IMG/VR virus record: IMGVR_UViG_3300041016_001238
Span: 1-32,874 of that record
From: a virus
Reading direction: 5' to 3' (one strand)
Length of the DNA stretch: 32,874 bases
The translations under genes were made by a program, and so were the position numbers. The notes below the pieces were generated by a model. It made no database searches, was not told the DNA's origin, and was given only the letters and a program-made list of their open reading frames with translations. Position 1 is the first letter of the stretch, and the number at the start of each line of letters is the position of its first letter. Positions 1-7,086 of the stretch are shown piece by piece.

Positions 1-1469
1 CATCAGCGGACCCAGCTTTTTCAACAGCTACTTATCCTCTTACAACAACTATTAACCAATTACTCTATTCTAGTGCAACAAACACAGTAACAGGCCTTGC
101 AACTGCTAATAGAGCAGTACTGACAACAAATGCTACGGGCGTGCCTGCACTGACTGCGCTAGCTACAGACGGGCAGCTTATCATAGGGTCAACAGCTGGA
201 GTACCTTCCGCAGCAACTTTGACCGCTGGAGTGGGAGTAGCTATCACAAATGGTCCTAATAGTATCTCGATTGCCTTATCCGGTGGTGGTGTCGCTATAG
301 ACTCCTTTACCCCTGATAGCGGGACATCCCCTGTGGTCCCAAATGTCAATGGTCTGGTTGCAATGACTGGAGGAAATGGCATTGCTACTGTAGGCGGAAC
401 TAATATATTAACTTTTGATATGGAGTCTCCTTTCACAGGAGATTTTAATTTTCAGAGTGTTACATCTGGGGATACAGAGACCCTGACTGTTATAAACACG
501 TCAAACACAGCATCTTCTCAAGCGCAGTACGTTGCCTCTGTTGCAGGAGCAAGTGCGGGTGATGCTTTCAGTACATATACTGTTGCAGGAGTTACTAGCT
601 GGTCCCTTGGTGTAGACAATAGCGCATCCGATGGGTTTGCTATTGCCTCTTCTACAGTTCTTGGCACATCAAATTGGCTGCAATCTACAACAGCCGGCAT
701 TGTCACTCTTCCTAATAAGTTAAGAGTAGGGGATGCGGTTACAGTAGTAGATACGGCTGTTGGTGTGCAAAAAGAAACAATAGGCGGATTTGTAGAGCTA
801 GAGGTAAGGAACACCGATAATACAAACACGGCCTCTAATGCCATTATTGGAATTGTTGTAGGCTCAGTTGGTGGGGCTAATTCTGGAGATCCCTTCATCA
901 CCTATAATATTGCTGCTACTCAGAATTGGTCTCACGGAATAGACAACAGCGCATCCGATTCGTATAAACTCTCCGCTTCTAATGCCCTCGGCACTACTGA
1001 CGTAATGATCTCCACTGTAGCAGGAGCGACAACATGGCCTCTGCAACCAGCTTTTTTGGCTGTTTTGACCGCAGGAATTGCGAACGTTACAGGTGACGGC
1101 ACAGACTACGTCATAGCTTGGAATACAGAAGTATTTGACAATGCTAGTAATTTTTCTTCTACAACTTTTACCGCTCCCGTGACTGGGAAATACAATCTAA
1201 GCAGCTTTGTAACGGCAAGTGCGGCTGCTGCTGTGAATACTACTGCATATTTTAGAATTGTAACGTCAAACAGAACGTATTTAACAGCTACTGTTAATCC
1301 ATTTGCAATAAAGGATATTTCAGCTTCTATTACTACTTGTGGAGGATCTGTTTTAGCGGATATGGATACAGGTGATACTGCCACTTCCTCAACTCAATGG
1401 TTTGGCGGGGCAAAAATAATTGGAATAAATTCGGGAGCCTCCTGGTTTAGTGGAAATTTAACATGTTAA
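1..1469 (+). CDS. Tail fibre-like beta-rich protein, C-terminal part (5' part at 32244-32874)
   Basis: This is the downstream part of a gene that begins at 32244. The first 21 bases of the window equal the last 21, and when that overlap is removed the frames join without a stop, giving about 692 residues. The protein is rich in Ser, Thr, Gly, Ala and Val with few charged residues, as in trimeric beta-structured phage fibres. Two related repeats are visible, each with a Gly-Asp-(Ala/Pro)-Phe start, an aromatic-Ser-x-Gly-(Val/Ile)-Asp-Asn-Ser-Ala-Ser-Asp core and a Leu-Gly-Thr-(Ser/Thr) end (about 540-690 and 880-1020). A third copy lies in the fibre gene at 30579. The last 130 residues look like a compact C1q/TNF-like head domain, which is inference. 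Probable role: host attachment. Confidence 0.7.
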   Translation, partial: SADPAFSTATYPLTTTINQLLYSSATNTVTGLATANRAVLTTNATGVPALTALATDGQLIIGSTAGVPSAATLTAGVGVAITNGPNSISIALSGGGVAIDSFTPDSGTSPVVPNVNGLVAMTGGNGIATVGGTNILTFDMESPFTGDFNFQSVTSGDTETLTVINTSNTASSQAQYVASVAGASAGDAFSTYTVAGVTSWSLGVDNSASDGFAIASSTVLGTSNWLQSTTAGIVTLPNKLRVGDAVTVVDTAVGVQKETIGGFVELEVRNTDNTNTASNAIIGIVVGSVGGANSGDPFITYNIAATQNWSHGIDNSASDSYKLSASNALGTTDVMISTVAGATTWPLQPAFLAVLTAGIANVTGDGTDYVIAWNTEVFDNASNFSSTTFTAPVTGKYNLSSFVTASAAAAVNTTAYFRIVTSNRTYLTATVNPFAIKDISASITTCGGSVLADMDTGDTATSSTQWFGGAKIIGINSGASWFSGNLTC

Positions 1470-1479
1470 AAGGAAAATC

Positions 1480-2064
1480 ATGAAAGTATCCATAAACGAT
1501 CAAGAATTGTTTACTCTTTCTGAAACGCAGAAAAAAGTTATTAAGAACGATATTGCTGACGATATCTTTGAATCCGATATGCGTCGTAGGCTTCATTACA
1601 TTATCGAACATCCTTGTGACCGATGGATAAACGAAAATTCTAAGGAAAATAGAGACCTGTTTAAAAAGCACGGAAAATTAAGCGTCCCTTCTGACAGGCT
1701 GTCCTTCATGAAAGAACTATGCCATTGCGATGTTTCCATGAAACTAGACCCATCCGATGACAAAGATTTATGCCTTAAGGTCGATGGCGTCGAGCATTGC
1801 ACCTTCCAAGAAGACCACAAAATGATCTGGAAAAAGATGAAGGGTGTCGAGTACCAACATCACATGTGCGAAGCCCTTGAATGGATTCTAACACACAAAT
1901 TTGAGCGTTGCATGGAACGTCTTAGACTAAACTGGGAACCTAAGTTAAAAGCTCTATACCCCTCTATTCCTACAGACGATGAGGATTTTGCCAATATTGT
2001 CTTTTCTCAACCTGATTACAAGAATAAGTCGGCCTGTGATGCAGAATCACACTGCAATATCTAG
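1480..2064 (+). CDS. Conserved phage protein of unknown function
   Basis: A 194-residue soluble, charged protein that starts 10 bases after the fibre gene, with AAGGA a few bases before the ATG, so it is probably cotranscribed with the fibre. It holds two weakly similar stretches, each with a run of acidic/basic helix and an Arg/Trp-rich end (about residues 18-50 and 118-165). It has seven or more cysteines but no clear CxxC zinc site. Similar small proteins sit beside fibre genes in other environmental phages as I recall them, but no function can be read from the sequence. A fibre chaperone or a small structural protein is possible. Confidence 0.6.
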   Translation: MKVSINDQELFTLSETQKKVIKNDIADDIFESDMRRRLHYIIEHPCDRWINENSKENRDLFKKHGKLSVPSDRLSFMKELCHCDVSMKLDPSDDKDLCLKVDGVEHCTFQEDHKMIWKKMKGVEYQHHMCEALEWILTHKFERCMERLRLNWEPKLKALYPSIPTDDEDFANIVFSQPDYKNKSACDAESHCNI

Positions 2065-2079
2065 AAAAAAGCTTATGGG

Positions 2080-2215
2080 TTAATAGATTTTGGAAGGCTT
2101 TCTGCACTGATCAACATTAACGCCCATTTCAGACTCATGAATGGCTACTCTACTTACCACATTGTTAATACGAGTTAGAAGGCCCTCTACTGTGATTCTA
2201 CTAGCTATTTCCGAA
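2080..2215 (-). pseudogene. Decayed duplicate of the exonuclease 3' end
   Basis: Read on the minus strand this repeats the C-terminal coding end of the YqaJ-type exonuclease at 2674-3516. Positions 2083-2133 are identical to 2695-2745 (51 of 51 bases). Further on, similarity continues with scattered changes and a 9-base (three-codon) deletion, and the fragment ends in its own TAA just after the shared block. It has no start codon of its own and begins right where the lipoprotein gene ends. It is a remnant of a tandem duplication or of an insertion between two copies. Confidence 0.8.
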
Positions 2216-2221
2216 TGTACC

Positions 2222-2560
2222 CTATGGTAATGGACTCATTGGTATTGTAACGCTAGTGCTAGGGGATACTGTATCTGTATCATCTACCACGTCGGAAGCA
2301 ACGCCTTCAGTGTGTACCATTGTGATTGAGTAGGTACATCCTGTTAGCACGACTATTATCATAATCATCAAGATGATAGGTAATTTTGTTTTCTCTGGTG
2401 TGGAAGGGGTTAAATCTATGTTTAAGCCAGTCTTTTGATTGATCAAGAACTCGGCGGTTTCTTCAATGAGGTTATCATCTTCAACACCAACTTTCTTATT
2501 GATAGTAGAGCAGCTACAGACTAAAAAAGCCAAGGCTGCGGCGGATAGGTATTTTTTCAT
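2222..2560 (-). CDS. Lipoprotein with a second internal membrane/lipobox-like segment
   Basis: A 112-residue protein with a strong Shine-Dalgarno (AGGAGG) before its ATG. Residues 1-17 form a lipoprotein signal (Lys-Lys, hydrophobic Ala/Leu/Phe run, Val-Cys-Ser then Cys17). A second hydrophobic segment at about 60-74 ends in Leu-Thr-Gly-Cys75, which also fits a lipobox, followed by a Ser/Thr/Asp/Val-rich tail. It may be a fusion of two small lipoprotein genes, since the second half alone resembles small phage lipoproteins. It lies downstream of the recombination genes on the same strand, between the exonuclease and the decayed copy of its 3' end. A spanin-like or superinfection-related envelope role is possible but unproven. 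Confidence 0.6.
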   Translation of the reverse strand: MKKYLSAAALAFLVCSCSTINKKVGVEDDNLIEETAEFLINQKTGLNIDLTPSTPEKTKLPIILMIMIIVVLTGCTYSITMVHTEGVASDVVDDTDTVSPSTSVTIPMSPLP

Positions 2561-2673
2561 TTTCCCTCCTAAGGAGATGAAATTTTATCTTAATCTCTCA
2601 CTTACTAAACTTATCAATTAGATCTTTCTATTCAAGTAATTTATTTCTGTGGTGCAAAACCTTACCTGAAGAT

Positions 2674-3516
2674 TTAGAAAAAACTTACTGTTTGATAGAT
2701 TTTGGAAGGCTTTCTGCACTGATCAACATTAACGCCCATTTCAGATAGCTTAGACTCATCAATCGACCCTTTTCTTGTCGCATTGTTAACGCGAGTTAGC
2801 AGACCCTCTACTGTGCGTTCATTGGCTATTTCTATCATCTGACGTTTGATATTTGCTTCCTCTGTGTTTAATTTCCTAGAAATTTCCATAATGTCAAATA
2901 AACTTTTCTCCAGCTCTAAATAATGAGAATCGTTAATTTTTATGTATTTACTAGAGGGTGGAACTTTTTGAATTATGTGATCTAAAAAGAATTTTTCAGT
3001 AGCCTGTTTTATGTCTAAATGAAACTCATTATCTGGTTTTATAATCTCTATGAAGAAATCAGCACCCTGAAAAACAAAAAAATGAGCTTCTCTAGCTTCT
3101 GGAACACAAAATAGCTGAGTTTGTATTTGAATCCAGTAATGACGGGGAATTCCATCTTTTTTCATTTTATCGTACGAAGAATCTCCTGGACACTTAATTT
3201 CGACGATATAATCATGAGCAAAGCTCACCCCATCTAGAGAAGCTCCCAACCATGAGCAAGTTGGATGATTGATTACCGCAGGTTCTACGGCTATTCCTGT
3301 ATATTCTTCATAAGCTCTGCGAGCCATGCTTTCAAGATCCCTGCCTCTGCGCATTGCTGCATTATCATTTTGGCTCTTGCCTTCCACCATTTCATTATAG
3401 ATGTCTAAAGGACTTTTCCAAGGGTCTTGATTCATAATAGCGGCGACACGAGAGGCTGTAATTTTTGATCTGCGCCATTCATGCCAATCCTGTGATCCCT
3501 GTGTAGTATATGACAT
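2674..3516 (-). CDS. YqaJ/lambda-type 5'-3' exonuclease (recombination)
   Basis: A 280-residue member of the YqaJ viral recombinase family (PD-(D/E)XK nuclease fold), expected to resect duplex DNA for single-strand annealing. Visible motifs: an N-terminal Gly-Ser-x-x-Trp-x-x-Trp-Arg and Ile-Thr-Ala-Ser (about 7-22), Arg-Arg-Gly-Arg-x-x-Glu (about 56-62), Gly-Ala-Ser-Leu-Asp-Gly with the metal-binding Asp (about 91-96), Val-Glu-Ile-Lys-Cys-Pro (the ExK pair, about 105-110), and His-Tyr-Trp-Ile-Gln-Ile-Gln-Thr-Gln (about 126-134). Length is normal for the family. The start overlaps the stop of the upstream ERF gene by one base (TAATG), so the two are translationally coupled and act as a pair. 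Confidence 0.92.
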   Translation of the reverse strand: MSYTTQGSQDWHEWRRSKITASRVAAIMNQDPWKSPLDIYNEMVEGKSQNDNAAMRRGRDLESMARRAYEEYTGIAVEPAVINHPTCSWLGASLDGVSFAHDYIVEIKCPGDSSYDKMKKDGIPRHYWIQIQTQLFCVPEAREAHFFVFQGADFFIEIIKPDNEFHLDIKQATEKFFLDHIIQKVPPSSKYIKINDSHYLELEKSLFDIMEISRKLNTEEANIKRQMIEIANERTVEGLLTRVNNATRKGSIDESKLSEMGVNVDQCRKPSKIYQTVSFF

Positions 3517-4148
3517 TATTCGACCTCAATTTGTGTGCCCATTTCTTTCTGTAGTTCTTGCTTAATCAAGTCATCTAAATATTTAATACATGCATTATAT
3601 TGTTTAGCTTTCATATCAATAAAAGATTTCCAGCCTTTTGTAGACAGAACTTTAGCAATTACATGATCAGGAAGAAGCGACCCCTTAGAAGATATAACTT
3701 TAAACTGTTCTAAAGAGATTGTTGGTTCTTCCGCCATTTTAATAGGGGCGCTTTCTTGTTTTGCAGCTTCGTTGCCGTCATCATCGTCTCCTGCTGCTAT
3801 GCCAAACCAAGAAGAAAGGCTATAGCGTCTGGCATATGTAATAGCTGAACCCATTCCTTGAGAATCCATTTTAGATAACATCAATTTAAGACTGGATTTC
3901 ATCCATTGACCGGATTTATGGCCAATAAAAGTTATAAGGAAAAGTTCGCCATCTATAGTTTCTGGTACTTGAGAAAACATTAGACCATTAGAAGAAGCTA
4001 CTGGACGTATAACATTTAAAACTTCGCCAAGGCTTGCATATTTGGATTTGTAATGAGGATTGTTAGAATCTTCTTTGGCATTTTTAAGGTCACCGTAAGC
4101 TTTAGACATAGCTTCTAATAATTCATTAATACTTTCTGATTTTTCCAT
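3516..4148 (-). CDS. ERF-family single-strand annealing protein
   Basis: A 210-residue protein matching the ERF family of single-strand annealing recombinases (as in P22 Erf). It shows the conserved start Asn-Pro-His-Tyr-Lys-Ser-Lys-Tyr-Ala-Ser-Leu (about 29-41), Gly-Leu-Met-Phe-Ser-Gln, His-Lys-Ser-Gly-Gln-Trp (about 76-82) and the signature Gly-Ser-Ala-Ile-Thr-Tyr-Ala-Arg-Arg-Tyr (about 99-108), followed by an Asp-rich Asp-Asp-Asp-Asp-Gly-Asn. It should anneal complementary strands exposed by the exonuclease encoded immediately downstream. It is the first gene of the minus-strand operon, with a promoter at 4196-4224. Confidence 0.93.
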   Translation of the reverse strand: MEKSESINELLEAMSKAYGDLKNAKEDSNNPHYKSKYASLGEVLNVIRPVASSNGLMFSQVPETIDGELFLITFIGHKSGQWMKSSLKLMLSKMDSQGMGSAITYARRYSLSSWFGIAAGDDDDGNEAAKQESAPIKMAEEPTISLEQFKVISSKGSLLPDHVIAKVLSTKGWKSFIDMKAKQYNACIKYLDDLIKQELQKEMGTQIEVE

Positions 4149-4195
4149 ACTTACGCCTTTACCTATATATTTTTATGTGATAAGCTACGAACAAA

Positions 4196-4224
4196 ACTAT
4201 AAAACAACTTACAATTTAAATCAA
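4196..4224 (-). promoter_or_regulatory. Promoter for the recombination operon
   Basis: On the minus strand: -35 TTGATT (4219-4224), 17-base spacer, -10 TATAGT (4196-4201). It lies about 50 bases upstream of the ERF start and within 15-45 bases of the Cro-like gene on the other strand, so this short intergenic region probably also contains the operators bound by that regulator. Confidence 0.55.
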
Positions 4225-4238
4225 TAATAAAGGTGATA

Positions 4239-4469
4239 ATGAAACTGAAAGAATATGCAAAAAAACATAATGTATCTCTTCGTGGTTTGGCAAAAATGTT
4301 TAAAGTGCCTTACCCAACGTTTTATATTATAGCTAACAAAGACACCATACCGTATCAAAAAAATGCAGATAAAATAATAGCATCCAGTAAAGGCGAAATC
4401 ACATATAAAGATTTAGGTTATAAAGATTTTGATGGCAAGTGGGTTCGCCCTTATGGGAATAAAAGTTAG
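4239..4469 (+). CDS. Small Cro-like helix-turn-helix regulator
   Basis: A 76-residue protein starting at ATG 4239, with AGGTG five bases before it; a GTG two codons upstream is less likely. Residues about 8-35 (His-Asn-Val-Ser-Leu-Arg-Gly-Leu-Ala-Lys-Met-Phe-Lys-Val) fit a helix-turn-helix. The C-terminal Ile-Thr-Tyr-Lys-Asp-Leu-Gly-Tyr is like the end of Cro-type proteins. It is transcribed away from the recombination operon across a 90-base region containing a minus-strand promoter, the classical place for a switch regulator. No larger CI-type repressor with a protease domain is present, so a lysogeny circuit is not supported. Confidence 0.65.
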   Translation: MKLKEYAKKHNVSLRGLAKMFKVPYPTFYIIANKDTIPYQKNADKIIASSKGEITYKDLGYKDFDGKWVRPYGNKS

Positions 4470-4785
4470 ACATAAATTTGGCGCAATACGTTGTGAAAGT
4501 CATGGGATAAAATTTCCATCTAAACTGGAACGAGATTGTTACGATGTTCTTAGAAAAATGCAGGCTAATGGGGAAATATTATTTTTCTTACGTCAAATAG
4601 GTTTTGATTTGCCTTCTTGCCGACATTTTGTAGATTTCATGGTGGCTTATCCAGATGAAATTAAATTTATAGAAGCCAAAGGCCGCGATTTAGGTATTGG
4701 AAAAATCAAAAGAAATATTACCGAACAAATATACAATATTAAAATTGAAGTAATAACAAAACCATCCCAAATAATGGAGTTGTAA
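4453..4785 (+). CDS. DUF1064-like putative nuclease
   Basis: About 110 residues. It resembles the phage DUF1064 family, thought to have a restriction-endonuclease-like fold and often proposed as a Holliday-junction or recombination nuclease. Visible: Gly-Ile-Lys-Phe-Pro-Ser-Lys-Leu-Glu-Arg-Asp (early Glu), then a Val-Asp-Phe strand, then Lys-Phe-Ile-Glu-Ala-Lys-Gly (an ExK pair), in the order expected. The start is uncertain: ATG 4453 overlaps the end of the regulator gene, and a TTG at 4429 would add eight residues. It is probably cotranscribed with the regulator and functionally linked to the recombination pair on the other strand. Confidence 0.6.
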   Translation: MGIKVRHKFGAIRCESHGIKFPSKLERDCYDVLRKMQANGEILFFLRQIGFDLPSCRHFVDFMVAYPDEIKFIEAKGRDLGIGKIKRNITEQIYNIKIEVITKPSQIMEL

Positions 4786-4786
4786 A

Positions 4787-4930
4787 ATGCCACTAAAACC
4801 AGGTAAAAAAAACATTGGTTCCAACATTAAAGAAATGGAAAAATCTGGTCATTCAAAGGCTCAAAGCATTGCTGCTGCCTTAAATGAAGCTAGAAAATCT
4901 GGCGTACTAATTAAAAAGAAAAAGAAATAA
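4787..4930 (+). CDS. Small lysine-rich conserved phage protein (47 aa)
   Basis: The ATG follows the preceding stop by one base, so translation is probably coupled. The start Met-Pro-Leu-Lys-Pro-Gly-Lys, a central Ser-x-Asn-Ile-Lys-Glu-Met and a Lys-Ala-Gln-Ser-Ile-Ala-Ala-Ala-Leu-Asn-Glu-Ala helix are typical of a widespread family of tiny phage proteins (DUF6496-like, from memory). It ends in a run of lysines. A nucleic-acid-binding role is likely from charge alone. Confidence 0.55.
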   Translation: MPLKPGKKNIGSNIKEMEKSGHSKAQSIAAALNEARKSGVLIKKKKK

Positions 4931-4935
4931 AATAA

Positions 4936-5235
4936 TTAAAGAGGTACATTCCATTGTGTAGTATCTGAGGGGGCAATGATACCACGTTGATTCATATATT
5001 TTTTTAATTCGGACCTGACAGTAGCAATGAATCGCCGTTGTGGTTCCTCGTCAAATTGCCAATGATTAATCCATTGACCATCATCAAATTTTGAATAGGC
5101 ACACACGAACTCTGTGCCTTCTTTTTTACCCTTTTTCATGCATCCATGTAGAGAGAGGTGCCATTCAGGTAAATAAACAGTAAAAGTATAAAGTGCTTTA
5201 CCGTCAGTTGAGAGCTTTAAATTACGTATTTCCAT
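4936..5235 (-). CDS. Hypothetical early protein (99 aa)
   Basis: A 99-residue mixed alpha/beta protein. The N-terminal third (Met-Glu-Ile-Arg-Asn-Leu-Lys, then Tyr-Thr-Phe-Thr-Val-Tyr-Leu-Pro-Glu-Trp) recalls small phage proteins of SpoVG-like or DNA-binding type, which start with a beta strand and a Pro-x-Trp. The C-terminal part (Phe-Ile-Ala-Thr-Val-Arg-Ser-Glu-Leu-Lys-Lys-Tyr) is a helix. It is a single minus-strand gene between plus-strand genes, convergent with 4787-4930 with a 5-base gap. No function can be assigned. Confidence 0.5.
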   Translation of the reverse strand: MEIRNLKLSTDGKALYTFTVYLPEWHLSLHGCMKKGKKEGTEFVCAYSKFDDGQWINHWQFDEEPQRRFIATVRSELKKYMNQRGIIAPSDTTQWNVPL

Positions 5236-5294
5236 ATGGTTATAATTATATCATATAATTGATTTGCGTTCAAATACCAACAGGTATAAAAACA

Positions 5295-5325
5295 ATGCAG
5301 CCTTTCCTAGTAGAATTGGCTGCAT
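5295..5325. repeat. 8-bp inverted repeat in the divergent intergenic region
   Basis: ATGCAGCC (5295-5302) and GGCTGCAT (5318-5325) are perfect inverted copies separated by 15 bases. They lie between the divergently transcribed genes at 5235 and 5434. The remaining ~200 bases hold no convincing gene. The repeat could be an operator or an RNA hairpin in the leader of the replication gene. Confidence 0.4.
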
Positions 5326-5433
5326 CTAAACATCAGAGTTCAATAGGGATAAGCACTCCAATGCCATTATTGATAATAATAGCAAAAAGTTTGCCATATC
5401 TCTACATAAAAGTAAAGGTAATAGACAAACTAT

Positions 5434-6594
5434 ATGTCGAATAATATACAAACATCACGAGATTTCAAAGGCATTTGGATCGAAAAAAATATTTGGATTC
5501 ATCCAGAATTGTCCGCATTAGAAAAAATATTATGGGCGGAAATCGACAGCTTATTTGACGCGAATAGGGATGGCTGCTATGCATCAAATCAATACCTAGC
5601 TAAGTTCTGCGGTGTAGCTATAAGACAATTACAAAAAATGATAGCGCACCTTAAGTCTTTAAGCCTTATTAAGGAAATATATTTCAACGGAAGAGTTAGG
5701 GTCATGAAGGCCATTGCATATTGCGCGTCTGCCATGCACAGATCAGCACCACTGCCATGCACAAATCTGCCATGCACTAAAGTGCACGTCTGCCATGCAC
5801 TAAAGTGCACGGCGGCTTTAGAGACAAATTTAGAGAGCGGGAGAGATAAGATTATAACAAAGACAAAAGAAATAAATAGAAAAGATGCGACTACGCCTAC
5901 GGCTTCGCTCCCTCCATCGGCTAAAGCCTCGGAGCTATTTTTATTATCTAAAGATTCCGTTAATAAAGGGGATAACGGCACAGAACAAAGCTACTATAAA
6001 ATAAATGTTACGGATAAAGAAATGCCACCCCCTGCCAGCAGCGAAAAGCTACTCACAAAAGAAATAAAGTATATTTCTAAAGATATACTTAAAAAAGCTA
6101 CGCCTACAGCTTCGCCCCTTCCATCGGCTGAAGCCTCGGAGTTGTCTTTATTTTTTAGAGATTGCATTAAGGATAGAAAACCTGATTTTAAAAAACCCAA
6201 TCTAAATAATTGGGCTCCAGAACTCGATAGAATGATTAAAATCGACAAAAGGGGTGTTTCCAGGGCTAAAGAACTCATCAAATGGTCTGGCATGCATAGT
6301 TTTTGGTCTGCAAATATTTTGAGCCCCAAATCGCTCAGAAACAATTTTGATAAATTAGACATTCAACAGAAAAGCGAATCGCAAAGGTCACCTCAAATAG
6401 AAAATATGCAATCCTATTTTAAATATACATATGACTGGATGTGCAAAAAAAACTGTCAAGGCAACGTGAATTTAGGACATAATTATATAGAATTTTTGGT
6501 TTCGGATAGAGTTGTAGAATACATTAAATGTGATGACCCTAGTGCTAAAGACAGAATTAAGAATTTTCTGCGTAAATTGATGTTAATAGACTGA
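5434..6594 (+). CDS. Replication initiator (lambda O-like organisation) with iterons and palindromic inserts
   Basis: A 386-residue protein. Residues about 10-95 form a winged helix-turn-helix typical of phage replication initiators (Leu-Ser-Ala-Leu-Glu-Lys-Ile-Leu-Trp, then Tyr-Ala-Ser-Asn-Gln-Tyr-Leu-Ala-Lys-Phe-Cys-Gly-Val). The C-terminal part carries the recurring Trp...Glu-Leu-Asp-Arg-Met-Ile-Lys-Ile-Asp-Lys-Arg and Phe-Trp-x-x-Asn-Ile-Leu-Ser-Pro-x-x-Leu-Arg (about 258-305) seen in DnaD/primosome-type proteins. The linker between them is unusual: residues 99-126 are encoded by iterons and are Cys/His-rich, and two near-identical 15-residue inserts (153-167, 222-236) come from a repeated palindromic element. 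Expected to bind its own gene as origin and load the host helicase. Confidence 0.75.
   Translation: MSNNIQTSRDFKGIWIEKNIWIHPELSALEKILWAEIDSLFDANRDGCYASNQYLAKFCGVAIRQLQKMIAHLKSLSLIKEIYFNGRVRVMKAIAYCASAMHRSAPLPCTNLPCTKVHVCHALKCTAALETNLESGRDKIITKTKEINRKDATTPTASLPPSAKASELFLLSKDSVNKGDNGTEQSYYKINVTDKEMPPPASSEKLLTKEIKYISKDILKKATPTASPLPSAEASELSLFFRDCIKDRKPDFKKPNLNNWAPELDRMIKIDKRGVSRAKELIKWSGMHSFWSANILSPKSLRNNFDKLDIQQKSESQRSPQIENMQSYFKYTYDWMCKKNCQGNVNLGHNYIEFLVSDRVVEYIKCDDPSAKDRIKNFLRKLMLID
5730..5811 (+). repeat. Iterons: four copies of TGCCATGCAC, probable replication origin
   Basis: TGCCATGCAC occurs at 5730, 5753, 5768 and 5791. The last two are part of a 23-base tandem repeat (22 of 23 identical) in which each copy contains TGCACT-AA-AGTGCA, a perfect hairpin/dyad. 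They lie inside the initiator gene, after its DNA-binding domain. An A/T- and purine-rich stretch follows (about 5816-5888), a candidate unwinding element. This is the arrangement of lambda-type origins within O. Confidence 0.65.
5891..5934 (+). repeat. Coding palindromic element, copy 1
   Basis: A 44-base element with 4 mismatches to 6098-6141. It is GC-rich in an AT-rich gene, contains partial dyad symmetry (GGCTT ... AAGCC), and is read in frame as Thr-Pro-Thr-Ala-Ser ... Ala-Ser-Glu-Leu. Its character is like the palindromic elements that insert in frame into Rickettsia genes. Confidence 0.6.
6098..6141 (+). repeat. Coding palindromic element, copy 2
   Basis: The second copy of the 44-base element at 5891-5934, in the same reading frame (Thr-Pro-Thr-Ala-Ser-Pro ... 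Ala-Ser-Glu-Leu). The differences keep the frame open, and some fall in the two arms of the dyad. Confidence 0.6.
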
Positions 6595-6659
6595 GGCAAT
6601 ACCAGAAACACCCCAAATAAGTCATTTTGAGCTCCCAACGTGACCCTATTTGAGTAGTT

Positions 6660-6687
6660 TTGACAAAAGATGCGTTTTCTATATTAA
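6660..6687 (+). promoter_or_regulatory. Promoter upstream of the zinc-finger gene
   Basis: -35 TTGACA (6660-6665, consensus), 16-base spacer, -10 TATTAA (6682-6687). It lies in the 241-base gap 6595-6835. The rest of that gap has no convincing gene; a 26-codon basic ORF (6689-6769) begins almost on top of the -10 element. Confidence 0.45.
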
Positions 6688-6835
6688 AATGGCAAGGATG
6701 GCACTCAAAAGAAGGAAAAAAAGTTTAAGAGACTTTCTTAGAAAATCGTTAAGGTATTTAAGTGATTAATATCCTCCCTATGGCAAAAATATAAGTACTA
6801 TGCTTTGAAAGGATGAAAGGAGCGAGCAATAAAGA

Positions 6836-7060
6836 ATGAAAAAATCTGTGAAAATTACCGAAAATGATACTGACATACAGTATTCATGTTTCAATACTAA
6901 AGTTTGCCTGGTTTGTAAAATCAAAAAAAACGTATCTCTAGAATTTTATACTAAAGATATAAATGTATGCAAAATTTGCGAGTGCCTGAGAAAACAGAAG
7001 TTGCGTCATAAAATGGGTGCAGATCCCAAACTCAAATGGAGCGGGCGATCGATTAGATAA
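6836..7060 (+). CDS. Small zinc-ribbon protein
   Basis: A 74-residue basic protein with two CxxC pairs (Val-Cys-Leu-Val-Cys at about 28-32 and Val-Cys-Lys-Ile-Cys at about 45-49) separated by 13 residues that include a Leu-Glu-Phe-Tyr. This is the usual spacing of a small zinc ribbon/treble clef as in HNH or endonuclease VII-like N-termini, but no catalytic His-Asn-His follows. A nucleic-acid-binding role is likely. The nearest SD-like sequence (AGGAG) is unusually far upstream. Confidence 0.55.
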   Translation: MKKSVKITENDTDIQYSCFNTKVCLVCKIKKNVSLEFYTKDINVCKICECLRKQKLRHKMGADPKLKWSGRSIR

Positions 7061-7086
7061 GGGATGTTCTAACGTCGCGATTGGAC

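Noticed and set aside
5259-5444. 61-codon ORF with TTG start before the replication gene
   Set aside because: No ribosome site, unusual composition, overlaps the next start; no support as a gene.
6689-6769. 26-codon ORF for a basic amphipathic peptide after the TTGACA promoter
   Set aside because: Its ATG lies two bases behind the -10 element, so the predicted transcript would start downstream of it; no ribosome site for the inner ATG.
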